Positions 50,350 through 58,572 of a DNA stretch of 64,000 bases are shown in pieces. The translations under genes were made by a program, and so were the position numbers. Under the pieces are notes generated by a model. It saw only the letters and a list, made by a program, of their open reading frames with translations. It made no database searches and was not told the origin of the DNA. Position 1 is the first letter of the stretch; the number at the start of each line of letters is the position of its first letter. The stretch comes from Streptomyces diastatochromogenes. Its GTDB lineage: Bacteria > Actinomycetota > Actinomycetes > Streptomycetales > Streptomycetaceae. The stretch covers positions 1 through 64,000 of the forward strand of contig NZ_MCGQ01000009.1 of assembly GCF_002242805.1 (NCBI RefSeq). The letters are read 5' to 3'.

Positions 50350-52050
50350 CTAGAAACCGGCCGGCTCCGTGTACACCCCCCACTCCTCCCGCAGCACCCC
50401 ACAGATCTCCCCGAGGGTCGCCTCGGCACGCACCGCATCCAGCATCGGCTCGATCATGTTCGCCCCGGACCGCGCAGCGCCAAGCATCCCGTCCAGCGCC
50501 GCGGAAACCGCCGCCTCGTCCCGCGCAGCCTTCCGCGCACCCAGCGCCCGAACCTGCTCCCGCTCCACCTCATGGCTGACCCGCAGGATCTCCAGATCCC
50601 CGGTCACCGACCCGGTGTGGACGTTGACGCCCACCACCCGCTTCTCACCCTTCTCCAACGCCCGCTGATACCGGAACGCGGACTCCGCGATCTCCCCGGT
50701 GAACCAGCCGTCCTCGATCCCGCGCAGGATCCCGGAGGTGATCGGCCCGATCGGGTGCCGCCCGTCCGGGTGAGCCCTGAGCCCCCGCTCCCTGATCTGC
50801 TCGAAGATCTTCTCCGCGTCCGCCTCGATCCGGTCCGTCAGCTGCTCGACGTACCACGAACCACCCAGCGGATCCGCCACGTTGGCGACCCCGGTCTCCT
50901 CCATCAGCACCTGCTGCGTACGCAGCGCGATCTCCGCGGCCTGCTCGCTCGGCAGCGCCAGCGTCTCGTCCAGGGCGTTGGTGTGCAGCGAGTTGGTCCC
51001 GCCGAGCACGGCGGACAGCGCCTCCACGGCCGTACGCACCACGTTGTTGTACGGCTGCTGCGCGGTCAGCGAGACACCGGCGGTCTGCGTGTGGAACCGC
51101 AGCCACTGCGCCTTCTCGCTCTTCGCCCCGTACACGTCCCGCATCCAGCGGGCCCAGATGCGCCGGGCCGCACGGAACTTGGCGATCTCCTCGAAGAAGT
51201 CGACGTGGGCGTCGAAGAAGAAGGACAGCCCAGGGGCGAAGACGTCCACGTCGAGCCCGCGGGAGAGCCCCAGCTCCACGTACCCGAACCCGTCCGCGAG
51301 CGTGTACGCCAGCTCCTGTGCGGCCGTGGCCCCGGCCTCGCGGATGTGGTACCCGGAGACGGACAGCGGCTTGTAGGCGGGGATGCCGGCGGCGCAGTAC
51401 TCCATGAGGTCGCCGATGAGGCGCAGATGGGGCTCCGGCTGGAAGAGCCACTCCTTCTGCGCGATGTACTCCTTGAAGATGTCGGTCTGCAGGGTCCCGT
51501 TGAGCACCCCGGGGTCCACACCCTGCCGTTCGGCGGCGACCAGGTACATGCAGAAGACGGGTACGGCGGGCCCGCTGATCGTCATCGACGTCGTGACGTC
51601 ACCGAGCGGGATGTCCTTGAACAGGACCTCCATGTCGGCGGCCGAGTCGATCGCCACCCCGCAGTGCCCGACCTCGCCCAGCGAGCGCGGTTCGTCGGAG
51701 TCGCGTCCCATCAGGGTCGGCATGTCGAAGGCCACGGACAGACCCCCGCCACCGGCGGCGAGGATCATCTTGTAGCGCTCGTTGGTCTGCTCGGCGTTGC
51801 CGAACCCGGCGAACTGGCGGATCGTCCAGGTACGCCCGCGGTAGCCGGTCGGATGGAGCCCGCGCGTGAAGGGGTACTCCCCGGGCCAGCCGATCCTTTC
51901 GAATCCCTCGTACGTGTCGCCCGGTCGGGGCCCGTACACCGGCTCCACGGGATCACCGGAGAGCGTGGTGAAGTCTGCGTCGCGCTTGCGCGCGGCGTCG
52001 TATCGGGCCTGCCAGCGTCGGCGGCCCTCCTCGATGGCGTGAGCGTCCAT
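50350..52050 (-). CDS. icmA: Isobutyryl-CoA mutase large subunit
   Basis: 566 residues, the size of IcmA, lacking the C-terminal cobalamin domain, so it needs a separate small subunit (not in the window). It interconverts isobutyryl-CoA and butyryl-CoA. It is placed with ICM rather than methylmalonyl-CoA mutase because RQFAGFGNAEQTNERY has Phe where MCM has Tyr, and GTLQTDIFKEYIAQKEW keeps the ICM-type Gln. Start ATG 52050; the frame to 52119 crosses the palindrome and is rejected. A perfect 20-bp palindrome lies 10 bp upstream, so it is probably repressed by a MarR-type regulator. Confidence 0.92.
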   Translation of the reverse strand: MDAHAIEEGRRRWQARYDAARKRDADFTTLSGDPVEPVYGPRPGDTYEGFERIGWPGEYPFTRGLHPTGYRGRTWTIRQFAGFGNAEQTNERYKMILAAGGGGLSVAFDMPTLMGRDSDEPRSLGEVGHCGVAIDSAADMEVLFKDIPLGDVTTSMTISGPAVPVFCMYLVAAERQGVDPGVLNGTLQTDIFKEYIAQKEWLFQPEPHLRLIGDLMEYCAAGIPAYKPLSVSGYHIREAGATAAQELAYTLADGFGYVELGLSRGLDVDVFAPGLSFFFDAHVDFFEEIAKFRAARRIWARWMRDVYGAKSEKAQWLRFHTQTAGVSLTAQQPYNNVVRTAVEALSAVLGGTNSLHTNALDETLALPSEQAAEIALRTQQVLMEETGVANVADPLGGSWYVEQLTDRIEADAEKIFEQIRERGLRAHPDGRHPIGPITSGILRGIEDGWFTGEIAESAFRYQRALEKGEKRVVGVNVHTGSVTGDLEILRVSHEVEREQVRALGARKAARDEAAVSAALDGMLGAARSGANMIEPMLDAVRAEATLGEICGVLREEWGVYTEPAGF

Positions 52051-52060
52051 ACCATCGAAT

Positions 52061-52080
52061 TTACTAGGACGTCCTAGTAA
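52061..52080. promoter_or_regulatory. 20-bp palindromic operator upstream of icmA
   Basis: TTACTAGGACGTCCTAGTAA is a perfect palindrome 11 bp from the icmA start. The TAGGACGTCCTA core is typical of MarR-family sites in actinomycetes; a MarR gene lies about 450 bp away. Confidence 0.75.
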
Positions 52081-52093
52081 ATGTCGATGGGCA

Positions 52094-52131
52094 ACCGCCG
52101 TACGGCACCTGTACGGCACCCGTACGGCGGT
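52094..52131 (-). terminator. Terminator between DUF3817 and icmA
   Basis: Perfect 12-bp arms ACCGCCGTACGG (52094-52105) and CCGTACGGCGGT (52120-52131) after the DUF3817 stop. Confidence 0.75.
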
Positions 52132-52146
52132 GTTGGCCGGTGGAGG

Positions 52147-52485
52147 TCAGACCTTGGCGACGGCCGGGGCCGGGTCGGCGACCTTGGCGTCCAGCTCGCG
52201 GCTGATCTTCCGCTCGACGAAGAAGGCGGCCGTCGGGATCGTCCCCGCCAGCAGCACCCACAGCTGCTTGCCGACCGGCCACTTCGCCTTGGAGCCCAGG
52301 TCGAAGGCGAAGACCAGGTACACGACGTACAGCCAGCCGTGCGCGATGGCGACGACCCGGGTGAAGTCGGCGGCGCCGTCGACATCCATCCCGTACTTGG
52401 CGATCATGCTCAGGCACAGCAGGACCAGCAGCACACCGGTGACGTAGGCCAGGACGCGGTAGCGGGTCAGCACGCTCTTCTTCAT
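52147..52485 (-). CDS. DUF3817-family small membrane protein
   Basis: 112 residues with three membrane helices. It has the DUF3817 features YRVLAYVTGVLLVLLCLSMI, AHGWLYVVYLVFAFDLGSKA and a C-terminal FFVERK. Start ATG 52485. Lies between the MarR gene and icmA, 43 bp after the MarR stop, so possibly co-transcribed with MarR. A paralogue with the same layout is at 57429. Function unknown. Confidence 0.88.
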   Translation of the reverse strand: MKKSVLTRYRVLAYVTGVLLVLLCLSMIAKYGMDVDGAADFTRVVAIAHGWLYVVYLVFAFDLGSKAKWPVGKQLWVLLAGTIPTAAFFVERKISRELDAKVADPAPAVAKV

Positions 52486-52528
52486 GCGGTCGAGCGTAAC
52501 CGTCCGTTCCGGGAGATCTTGCCCCGGG

Positions 52529-53038
52529 TCACTCCTCGTCGAAATCGTGTGCCGAGATCCGCAGCGGGCGCAGCATCGCGAAGATCTCCGCGCATTCCTC
52601 GGCGTCGTACACCCCGAGGCCGAAGTCCATCGCCATCAGGTCGCGGGTGGCCGCGTCGACCACCTCGCGGCCCTTGTCGGTGATGACGGCGAGCGTGCCG
52701 CGCCCGTCGTTGGGGTTGGGCCGCTTGGCGACGAGCCCCGACTTCACCAGCCGGTCCACGGTGTTCGTCACGGACGTGGGGTGCACCATCAGCCGCTCGC
52801 CGATCTTGGACATCGGCAGCTCACCGGCCTTGGAGAAGGTGAGCAACACCAGCGCCTCGTAGCGCGCGAAGGTCAGGCCGTACGGCTTGACCACCGCGTC
52901 GACCTCGGCCAGCAGGATCTGCTGCGCCCGCATGATCGAGGTGATCGCGGCCATCGAGGGCACGTTTCCCCAGCGCTGCTTCCAGTGCTCGTCGGCACGG
53001 GCGATGGGGTCGAAGGGGAGGCTGAGAGGCTTCGGCAC
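52529..53038 (-). CDS. MarR-family regulator
   Basis: 169 residues. Winged helix: LPMSKIGERLMVHPTSVTNT, then VDRLVKSGLVAKRPNPNDGR. Start GTG 53038. The wing and recognition helix are intact. It is the nearest candidate to bind the TAGGACGTCCTA palindrome in front of icmA, though this is by proximity and site type only. It sits 11 bp from the MFS gene stop and may be the second gene of that transcript. Confidence 0.9.
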   Translation of the reverse strand: MPKPLSLPFDPIARADEHWKQRWGNVPSMAAITSIMRAQQILLAEVDAVVKPYGLTFARYEALVLLTFSKAGELPMSKIGERLMVHPTSVTNTVDRLVKSGLVAKRPNPNDGRGTLAVITDKGREVVDAATRDLMAMDFGLGVYDAEECAEIFAMLRPLRISAHDFDEE

Positions 53039-53049
53039 GTCATCAGACC

Positions 53050-54291
53050 CTACCCGCCGGTCATATCCCGTTCAGCCCTGTCTCGGCTTTCGGTCGCCCG
53101 GCAGGCCAGGGCGAGCCCGCCGCAGCACAGCACGCCCAGCGCACCGGCCCCTACGACGGCCGCCCGCACCCCCATGACCTGGGCCGCGACCCCCGCCAGC
53201 GCCATGCCGACGCCCTGGATCGTCATCAGTCCGGCGCTGAGCAGGGTCATGGCCCGACCGCGCAGTTCCTCGGGCACGGCCCGCACGAACCACTGGTCCA
53301 GGCCCAGGGTGTACGCCGATCCCGCCCCGGACAGCAGCAGGAGCAGCAGGGAGAGCCCGAGGCCGGGGTGCAGCGCGTAGCCGAGGTACGGCAGCAGGGT
53401 CAGGCAGACCAGCGGCAGCGCGATCCGCTCCCGGGCCACGGGACGCAGCCGCGCCCCGGCGTACAGCTCGCCGGCCACCGTGCCGACGGGCAGCGCGCAC
53501 ATCAGCAGGCCGAGGCCGGTGGACCCGGCGCCGAGCGTGTCGGCGTAGGGGGCGGCCAGCGCCTCGGGGACGACGGAGAACATCGCCGGCACCCAGAAGA
53601 GGAGGAGCAGCACGCGGATGCGCCGGTCGGCGAGGAGGTGGCGGGCGCCGGGCAGCGGATCCCGCGTCTGCCGGGCGCGGGCGGGGCGGCGGCGGGTACC
53701 CAGGCGCAGCAGGGCGGCCGAGGCGAGGAAGGTGCCGACGGTGATCAGCAGGGTGTGCCGTGGACTGACGACCGTGAGGAGCAGGCCGCCGAGGCCGTAT
53801 CCGACGAGCAGCGCGCTCTGCGCGACGATCCGCAGCAGGGAGCGGCCCAGCACGAACGGCTCGCCGTCGCCGAGGACGTCCGCGAGCGTGGCCATGCGGG
53901 TGCCGGCGAACACCGGGGCGACGAGGGCGAGGCCGCAGCGCAGCGCGAGCAGCACGCCGATGTCCGTCCCCGGGGCCACCATCAGCGCCACGCACCCCGC
54001 GCACACCAGGTCGCACGTCACCAGCACGCGCCGGGCCGGGAAGCGGTCGGCGACCGAGGCGAGCAGGGTGCCGCCGACGGCGTAGGGCAGGAAGCCGAGC
54101 GCGAAGGTCAGGGCGCTCATGAGGGGCGAGCGGGTGAGGTCGTAGACGAGCACGGAGAGCGCGATCTCGCTGATGATCACGCCGAGCATGGACAGGATGT
54201 GCGCGGCGAAGACGGCTCGGAACTCGGGCACGGCGAGGACGCGGCCGTAACCGGCGCGCGCGGACGCCGTGGCCTCGGAGGATGCGGACAT
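53050..54291 (-). CDS. MFS transporter
   Basis: 413 residues with 12 membrane helices. Motif A-like VADRFPARRVLVTCDLV follows TM2, and the second half shows AMTLLSAGLMTIQGVGMALA. Start ATG 54291 inside a longer Pro/Arg-rich shadow frame that I reject. Divergent from an ArsR-like regulator with 83 bp between, so it is the probable target of that repressor. Substrate unknown. Confidence 0.88.
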   Translation of the reverse strand: MSASSEATASARAGYGRVLAVPEFRAVFAAHILSMLGVIISEIALSVLVYDLTRSPLMSALTFALGFLPYAVGGTLLASVADRFPARRVLVTCDLVCAGCVALMVAPGTDIGVLLALRCGLALVAPVFAGTRMATLADVLGDGEPFVLGRSLLRIVAQSALLVGYGLGGLLLTVVSPRHTLLITVGTFLASAALLRLGTRRRPARARQTRDPLPGARHLLADRRIRVLLLLFWVPAMFSVVPEALAAPYADTLGAGSTGLGLLMCALPVGTVAGELYAGARLRPVARERIALPLVCLTLLPYLGYALHPGLGLSLLLLLLSGAGSAYTLGLDQWFVRAVPEELRGRAMTLLSAGLMTIQGVGMALAGVAAQVMGVRAAVVGAGALGVLCCGGLALACRATESRDRAERDMTGG

Positions 54292-54326
54292 GCCGCGCAG
54301 CGTGCCCGGGCCGACGGCGAGCACCG

Positions 54327-54348
54327 TAGAGTTTCGGCTCAGGCCGAA
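54327..54348 (+). promoter_or_regulatory. Promoter and palindrome of the ArsR-like gene
   Basis: TAGAGT (54327-54332, TANNNT) is followed at once by the dyad TTCGGCTCAGGCCGAA (54333-54348; half-sites TTCGGC/GCCGAA). A repressor there would cover the start of transcription. Confidence 0.5.
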
Positions 54349-54374
54349 TGTTCCGCCCCTCCGAAAGGACTGCC

Positions 54375-55352
54375 GTGCCCTCGCAGCTCCACTTCGGTGA
54401 GGACGACTTCCTGCGCTGCCGGTTCGCCGTCTCACCGCTGTGGGAGACGCAGGAGGCGGTGCGGACGCTGAAGCGGCCCGACCGGCAGGGCTATCACGTG
54501 CCCTGGCTGCGCCGGATCCGTACGGCGGCGGGGCTGGACCTGACACCGCTGTGGCTGCTGATGCCGCGGCGGGGACACTCGCCCGACTGGCTCGGGCCAC
54601 CGCCGATCGGTCCCGCGGCCGGCTTCGAGGAGGAGATCGCGGCCGTACGCGGGGCCGACCCGGACGCGGCCCGGGACGACACCGCCCGCTCGCTCGCCTG
54701 CACCCCGGGCGCGCGGGAGTCGGCGCGGGGCCGGGCGTGGCTCGCGGATCCGGCACGGATGGTGCGGGAGCTGGCGGACGCGCTGGAGGAGGCCTGGCGG
54801 GTGCTGGTCGAGCCGGAGTGGCCCCGGCTGCGGGCGCTGCTGGAGGCGGACGTGGCCTTCCACTCACGGCGGCTGGCCGAGGTGGGACTCGGCACCCTGC
54901 TGCCGGAACTCGACGCACGGCTGTCCTGGGACGGCCGGACGCTGACGCTCCCGCTGCACGGCGAGTACGCGCGCGACCTCGGCGGCCAGGGCCTGGTCCT
55001 GATGCCGAGCGTCTTCTCCTGGCCCGACGTGATCACGGGCTTCGACCCCCCGTGGCAGCCCACGGTCGTCTACCCCGCCCGGGGCATCGCCGGTCTCTGG
55101 GCCGAGCCCGCCGACCGAACCCCCCAGGCACTCGTACGCCTGCTCGGCCCCAACCGCGCCGCCGTCCTGACCGCACTAGACGACCCCGCGACCACCACAG
55201 CCCTGGCCCACCGCCTACGCCTCGCCCCGTCGTCGGTATCGACCCACCTCACGGTCCTACGCGACGCGGGCCTACTGACGGCACGCCGGTACGGCCACCA
55301 GGTCCTGTACGAACGAACACCGCTGGGGATGGCACTGGCGTCGGGGGGCTGA
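54375..55352 (+). CDS. ArsR-like winged-helix regulator with DUF5937-type N-terminal domain
   Basis: 325 residues. The N-terminal two thirds (LHFGEDDFLRCRFAVSPLWE onward) matches the DUF5937 pattern. The last 75 residues are an ArsR winged helix: LLGPNRAAVLTALDDPATTT, then ALAHRLRLAPSSVSTHLTVL. I prefer GTG 54375 with GAAAGG seven bases upstream; ATG 54348 lies in the dyad. It is divergent from the MFS gene, the usual regulator-transporter pairing. Ligand unknown. Confidence 0.87.
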   Translation: MPSQLHFGEDDFLRCRFAVSPLWETQEAVRTLKRPDRQGYHVPWLRRIRTAAGLDLTPLWLLMPRRGHSPDWLGPPPIGPAAGFEEEIAAVRGADPDAARDDTARSLACTPGARESARGRAWLADPARMVRELADALEEAWRVLVEPEWPRLRALLEADVAFHSRRLAEVGLGTLLPELDARLSWDGRTLTLPLHGEYARDLGGQGLVLMPSVFSWPDVITGFDPPWQPTVVYPARGIAGLWAEPADRTPQALVRLLGPNRAAVLTALDDPATTTALAHRLRLAPSSVSTHLTVLRDAGLLTARRYGHQVLYERTPLGMALASGG

Positions 55353-55382
55353 CCTTGATGTGCCGGGTGTGGGCAGCCCACC

Positions 55383-55427
55383 TAGGGGCGCGGGGAACTG
55401 CGCGACAAGCCACCACGCACCCGCACC
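55383..55427. repeat. Widespread streptomycete intergenic repeat
   Basis: Segment beginning TAGGGGCGCGGGGAACTGCG, then CGACAAGCCACCACG. From memory this motif is scattered in intergenic DNA of many Streptomyces genomes. Confidence 0.55.
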
Positions 55428-55446
55428 CAAGACACGACAGGCACCC

Positions 55447-56103
55447 CTACGGCGCCGACCCGCCAGCCCGGCGCAGCCGATGCCGCACCGCCCGCTGAGC
55501 AACCGGCCCCAAATCCTCCAGCGCAGCAACCAACGCACCGAGCTGCTCCAAAGCATCAAGGGCAGCATGGGCACCACCCTCGTCCACCCCCTCGTACAGC
55601 TCGATCCCGACGAAGGACACAGCCACGGCACGAGCAAGCCCCGCCGGATCAGCAAACCCGCCTAACGGCGTAGCCACCAGCACACGCCGCAACACCTGCT
55701 CGATCTCCCCGATCCACAGATCGAGCCCGGCGGCCGTCGCCGGCCCCAGAGCCGCATGCGTCTGGGCGCCCGCCAGCAGCTGGCCCAGGAGGGCTACCTG
55801 ACCCCCCGCCCGTTCCTCCTCGTGGATCTCCCGCCCGACGGCGAGCAGCTCGGAGAGAGAGGTGACGGCGGCGAGCCGGCCGCGATGCCGCGCCACGGAC
55901 GTCTCCGCGCCGTAGCGGCAGGCGGCGGCGAGCAGTTCGTCGACCGAGCCGAAGTGATAGAAGACCAGCGCCTGGTTGACGCCGGCCGCCGAGGCCACCG
56001 TACGGGCCGATGCCCTGGCGATGCCCTGCTCGGTGAGCGTGCGCAGCGCGCCCTCCAGGAGTCTCGTCTTGGTCTCCTGGGCCTTGGCCGTCTCCGGGCT
56101 CAT
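55447..56103 (-). CDS. TetR-family regulator
   Basis: 218 residues. HTH: ETKTRLLEGALRTLTEQGIA, then RTVASAAGVNQALVFYHFGS. ATG 56103 overlaps the stop of a 46-codon ORF (ATGA). Likely binds the two TTTGAGC-N4-GCTCAAA palindromes in front of the operon (57015-57075), giving autoregulation of the three-gene unit. Ligand unknown. Confidence 0.9.
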   Translation of the reverse strand: MSPETAKAQETKTRLLEGALRTLTEQGIARASARTVASAAGVNQALVFYHFGSVDELLAAACRYGAETSVARHRGRLAAVTSLSELLAVGREIHEEERAGGQVALLGQLLAGAQTHAALGPATAAGLDLWIGEIEQVLRRVLVATPLGGFADPAGLARAVAVSFVGIELYEGVDEGGAHAALDALEQLGALVAALEDLGPVAQRAVRHRLRRAGGSAP

Positions 56104-56240
56104 GCGCGCGCCTCCTCCCGCACCGGGTCGATCACCGTCCGGGGGTCGAAGGGGCGGGAGCGGCCGGGCTGGTCGAAGGTGCGCACAGAGGTCACCGTCT
56201 CACGGCCGAAGGTGCCGGCGTGCGGCACGTTCGCGATCAC
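56100..56240 (-). CDS. 46-residue coupled small protein
   Basis: Too short for routine calling. GTG 56240 overlaps the upstream stop (GTGA) and its own TGA overlaps the TetR ATG (ATGA), so both ends are coupled. The sequence begins VIANVPHAGTFGRETVTSVR and ends TVIDPVREEARA; soluble, no TM. Its position in phase between two real genes supports translation. It may be the remnant C-terminus of a larger ancestral protein. Confidence 0.55.
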   Translation of the reverse strand: MIANVPHAGTFGRETVTSVRTFDQPGRSRPFDPRTVIDPVREEARA

Positions 56241-56989
56241 CCGTGCTTCTCCAGGGCGGCCAGGAGGCGGGGGGCGCGTGCGTGGGTGACCGGGGTGCGC
56301 AGGCAGCGGCGGGCGGCCGGGGTGCAGGCGAGCGGCGCCTTGAGGAGGGCGAGCGAGAGCGCGACCATCAGCAGCAGCGGGCACAGGAAGGCCACGGTGG
56401 CCGCGAACGGGCCGAAGACGCGGATGCCGGACTCCCGCCCCAGACCGGCCAGGCACGCCGTGAGCACCAGCGCGCGCACCGCCAGCTCGGCCAGCCAGTT
56501 GGCCAGGGCCCGCTCGGGGGTGATGCCCCGCTCCAGCCACAGCCGCAGCCGGTCGAAGGACCAGGCGGTGGCCCAGCCCGTCAGGGGCCGGAACAGCAGC
56601 CGGTCGGCGAGCGCGCCGAAGGCGCCCCAGCGGGGGCGGTAGTCGTAGCCGGTGAGGAAGCGGACGCCCTGTGCGTCGGGCACGTAGCGCCAGTAGCCGC
56701 TGCCCTCCGCGAGCAGAGAGAGGGGGTGCGGGGAGACGAAGCGCAGGGCGGAGGTACGGGTGCCGTCGGGGCGCTCCGTCTCGCCCGCGGTGACTCCGGT
56801 GCCGGACACCTTGAGGAACGGCAGCACGCGCGCGGCGTACCGGAAGCGCTGCGGTTCGCCCTCCGCGCGCGGGAGGTGGTCGATCTCGATGAACCGCAGG
56901 TCCCAGCGCTGGTGCTGGGCGGGGTCCTGAGTGCGCGCCCAGAGATCGTCCAGGTCGGTGCGGATATGCGTCTCTATGTAGAGACCCAT
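56237..56989 (-). CDS. SRPBCC-like membrane-associated protein
   Basis: 250 residues. The N-terminal about 140 residues read like a START/SRPBCC ligand-binding domain (YIETHIRTDLDDLWARTQDP, then LRFIEIDHLPRAEGEPQRFR and YWRYVPDAQGVRFLTGYDYR). The C-terminal third has membrane helices (ANWLAELAVRALVLTACLAG, AATVAFLCPLLLMVALSLAL). ATG 56989 has GGGGGAA upstream. First gene of a coupled unit with the 46-residue ORF and TetR. Lipid or polyketide ligand is possible but unproven. Confidence 0.82.
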   Translation of the reverse strand: MGLYIETHIRTDLDDLWARTQDPAQHQRWDLRFIEIDHLPRAEGEPQRFRYAARVLPFLKVSGTGVTAGETERPDGTRTSALRFVSPHPLSLLAEGSGYWRYVPDAQGVRFLTGYDYRPRWGAFGALADRLLFRPLTGWATAWSFDRLRLWLERGITPERALANWLAELAVRALVLTACLAGLGRESGIRVFGPFAATVAFLCPLLLMVALSLALLKAPLACTPAARRCLRTPVTHARAPRLLAALEKHG

Positions 56990-57014
56990 GGTGTTCCCCC
57001 ACGTCAGAGTGGTG

Positions 57015-57075
57015 TTTGAGCGACTGCTCAAATCGTCTGGGAGGGAAAGTACCCATCTTTGAGCGACCGCTCAAA
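57015..57075. promoter_or_regulatory. Two TetR operators TTTGAGCGAYYGCTCAAA
   Basis: 57015-57032 (TTTGAGCGACTGCTCAAA) and 57058-57075 (TTTGAGCGACCGCTCAAA), 43 bp apart centre to centre, just upstream of the SRPBCC-like operon that ends in tetR. Confidence 0.8.
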
Positions 57076-57090
57076 GAAAGCGGTTGGGAA

Positions 57091-57119
57091 AACCCCGGCC
57101 CCCACACAGGGCCGAGGTT
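57091..57119 (-). terminator. Terminator after the thiamine-binding gene
   Basis: 11-bp arms with one mismatch (AACCCCGGCCC / GGGCCGAGGTT), followed by TTTT on the minus strand. Confidence 0.7.
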
Positions 57120-57138
57120 CACGGGGATGCGGCCGGCG

Positions 57139-57432
57139 CTACGGCGCCAGGTGCCGCTCGACCGTCTCCACCTTGGAGGTGAGCCCGTCGGTCACGCCGG
57201 GCCGGATGTCGGCCTTGAGGACGAGCGACACGCGCGGCGCGCGCTCCTCCACGGCGGCGACGGCGCGCTTGACGACGTCCATGACCTCGTCCCACTCGCC
57301 CTCGATCGAGGTGAACATGGCGTCGGTGCGGTTGGGCAGGCCCGACTCGCGCACCACGCGGACGGCGTCGGCGACGTACTCCCCCACGTCCTCACCGACG
57401 CCGAGGGGCGTCACGGAGAAGGCGACGATCAT
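57139..57432 (-). CDS. MTH1187-family thiamine-binding protein
   Basis: 97 residues: [20 protein letters not shown], then [19 protein letters not shown] and [12 protein letters not shown] are typical of the YkoF/MTH1187 ferredoxin-like fold that binds thiamine. ATG 57432 overlaps the DUF3817 stop (ATGA), so the two are coupled. Its exact job (thiamine salvage or metabolite buffering) is not settled for the family. Confidence 0.9.
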   Translation of the reverse strand: MIVAFSVTPLGVGEDVGEYVADAVRVVRESGLPNRTDAMFTSIEGEWDEVMDVVKRAVAAVEERAPRVSLVLKADIRPGVTDGLTSKVETVERHLAP

Positions 57433-57779
57433 GCGACGGCCCCTTCTTCCTTGCGGGCGCGGGCCGCGATGACGGCGTCCTCGGCCTCACGGCGCAGCGC
57501 GCGCTCGATGATGAAGCCGCCGCCCGGGATGATCGAGTAGGCGAAGTAGAGGGCGGCCTTGCCCTTGGCCCACTTGGTGCGGTTCCAGGCGTCCGCCCAG
57601 AAGATCACGTAGAGGATGAACAGCACGCCGTGGATCGGGCCCAGCACCGGAGCGACGTCGAAGCCCGAGGCGACCGTGTACTTGATGATCGTGCAGGTCG
57701 CGAGAATGATCCAGGAGATGCCCTCCGGCACGGAGATCAGGCGGAGGCGGCGGATGGCGGAGGCTGTCTTGAGATCCAC
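57429..57779 (-). CDS. DUF3817-family membrane protein (second paralogue)
   Basis: 116 residues with three helices: [40 protein letters not shown] and [16 protein letters not shown]. Shares layout and the IIER/FVER end with the protein at 52147. ATG 57779. Co-translated with the thiamine-binding gene and divergent from the AIM24 genes. Confidence 0.88.
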   Translation of the reverse strand: MDLKTASAIRRLRLISVPEGISWIILATCTIIKYTVASGFDVAPVLGPIHGVLFILYVIFWADAWNRTKWAKGKAALYFAYSIIPGGGFIIERALRREAEDAVIAARARKEEGAVA

Positions 57780-57920
57780 GGGTCACCTTCGGTGGGAGAG
57801 ACGTCGCAGTTTGTGAACGGAAGCACAAGCGTTCGCCCATTGTGGCAAACCGTGCCCCTAGGGGTGCGCTCAGGGTCGCGCTCCACCCACGGGCCCTGTT
57901 CGGCCCACCCGCGTCGCCGC

Positions 57921-57933
57921 TACTTTCGCAGCG
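57921..57933 (+). promoter_or_regulatory. Leaderless promoter of the AIM24 operon
   Basis: TACTTT (57921-57926) fits TANNNT and lies six bases before GTG 57933; no ribosome-binding site is present. Confidence 0.5.
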
Positions 57934-58571
57934 TGGCGATGTTCCGACTCCAAGGGAGCAAGGTGCTCGCCGTCGACATGACCGGGGACGCCGTGAAGGC
58001 GAAGAACGGCTCGATGGTCGCGTACGACGGGCAGATGGCCTTCAAGAAGCTGAGCGGTGGCGGTGAGGGACTGCGCGGGATGGTGACCCGGCGGCTCACC
58101 GGCGAACAGATGACGGTGATGGAGGTGAGAGGCCACGGGACGTGCTGGTTCGCGGACCGGGCCTCGGAGATCAACCTGGTCGGCCTCCAGGGGGACAAGC
58201 TCTACGTCGAGTCGAGCAACCTGCTCGCGACCGACGCCGGGCTCAGAACGGGCACGACGTTCACCGGGCTGCGCGGTGCCTCGCAGGGCAACGGTCTGTT
58301 CACGACGACCGTCGAGGGACACGGGCAGGCGGCGATCGTCTCCGACGGTCCGGCCGTGGTGCTGCGGGTCAGCCCGCAGTACCCGCTGATCGTCGACCCG
58401 GGCGCGTACATCGCCCATCAGGGGAACGTACGACAGTCCTTCCAGTCCGGTGTGACGTTCCGCACGTTCTTCGGGGAGGGCGGCGGCGAGGCCTTCCAGA
58501 TCCGCTTCGAGGGCGACGGGCTGGTCTATGTGCAGCCGAGCGAGCGGAACACGATCGCGGGGGACCTGTGA
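57933..58571 (+). CDS. AIM24-family protein 1
   Basis: 212 residues of an AIM24/TRAP-like beta fold: MVAYDGQMAFKKLSGGGEGL, GHGTCWFADRASEINLVGLQ, TVEGHGQAAIVSDGPAVVLR and DPGAYIAHQGNV. GTG 57933 (leaderless) or ATG 57939. First of three tandem AIM24 genes; it is followed by the second after one base. The family's mitochondrial namesake acts in membrane organisation; the bacterial role is unknown. Confidence 0.87.
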   Translation: MAMFRLQGSKVLAVDMTGDAVKAKNGSMVAYDGQMAFKKLSGGGEGLRGMVTRRLTGEQMTVMEVRGHGTCWFADRASEINLVGLQGDKLYVESSNLLATDAGLRTGTTFTGLRGASQGNGLFTTTVEGHGQAAIVSDGPAVVLRVSPQYPLIVDPGAYIAHQGNVRQSFQSGVTFRTFFGEGGGEAFQIRFEGDGLVYVQPSERNTIAGDL

Positions 58572-58572
58572 G

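Noticed and set aside
53050..54918. Long N-terminal extension of the MFS gene up to 54918
   Set aside because: The extra 209 codons are Pro/Ala/Arg-rich, antisense to the ArsR-like gene and cross its promoter.
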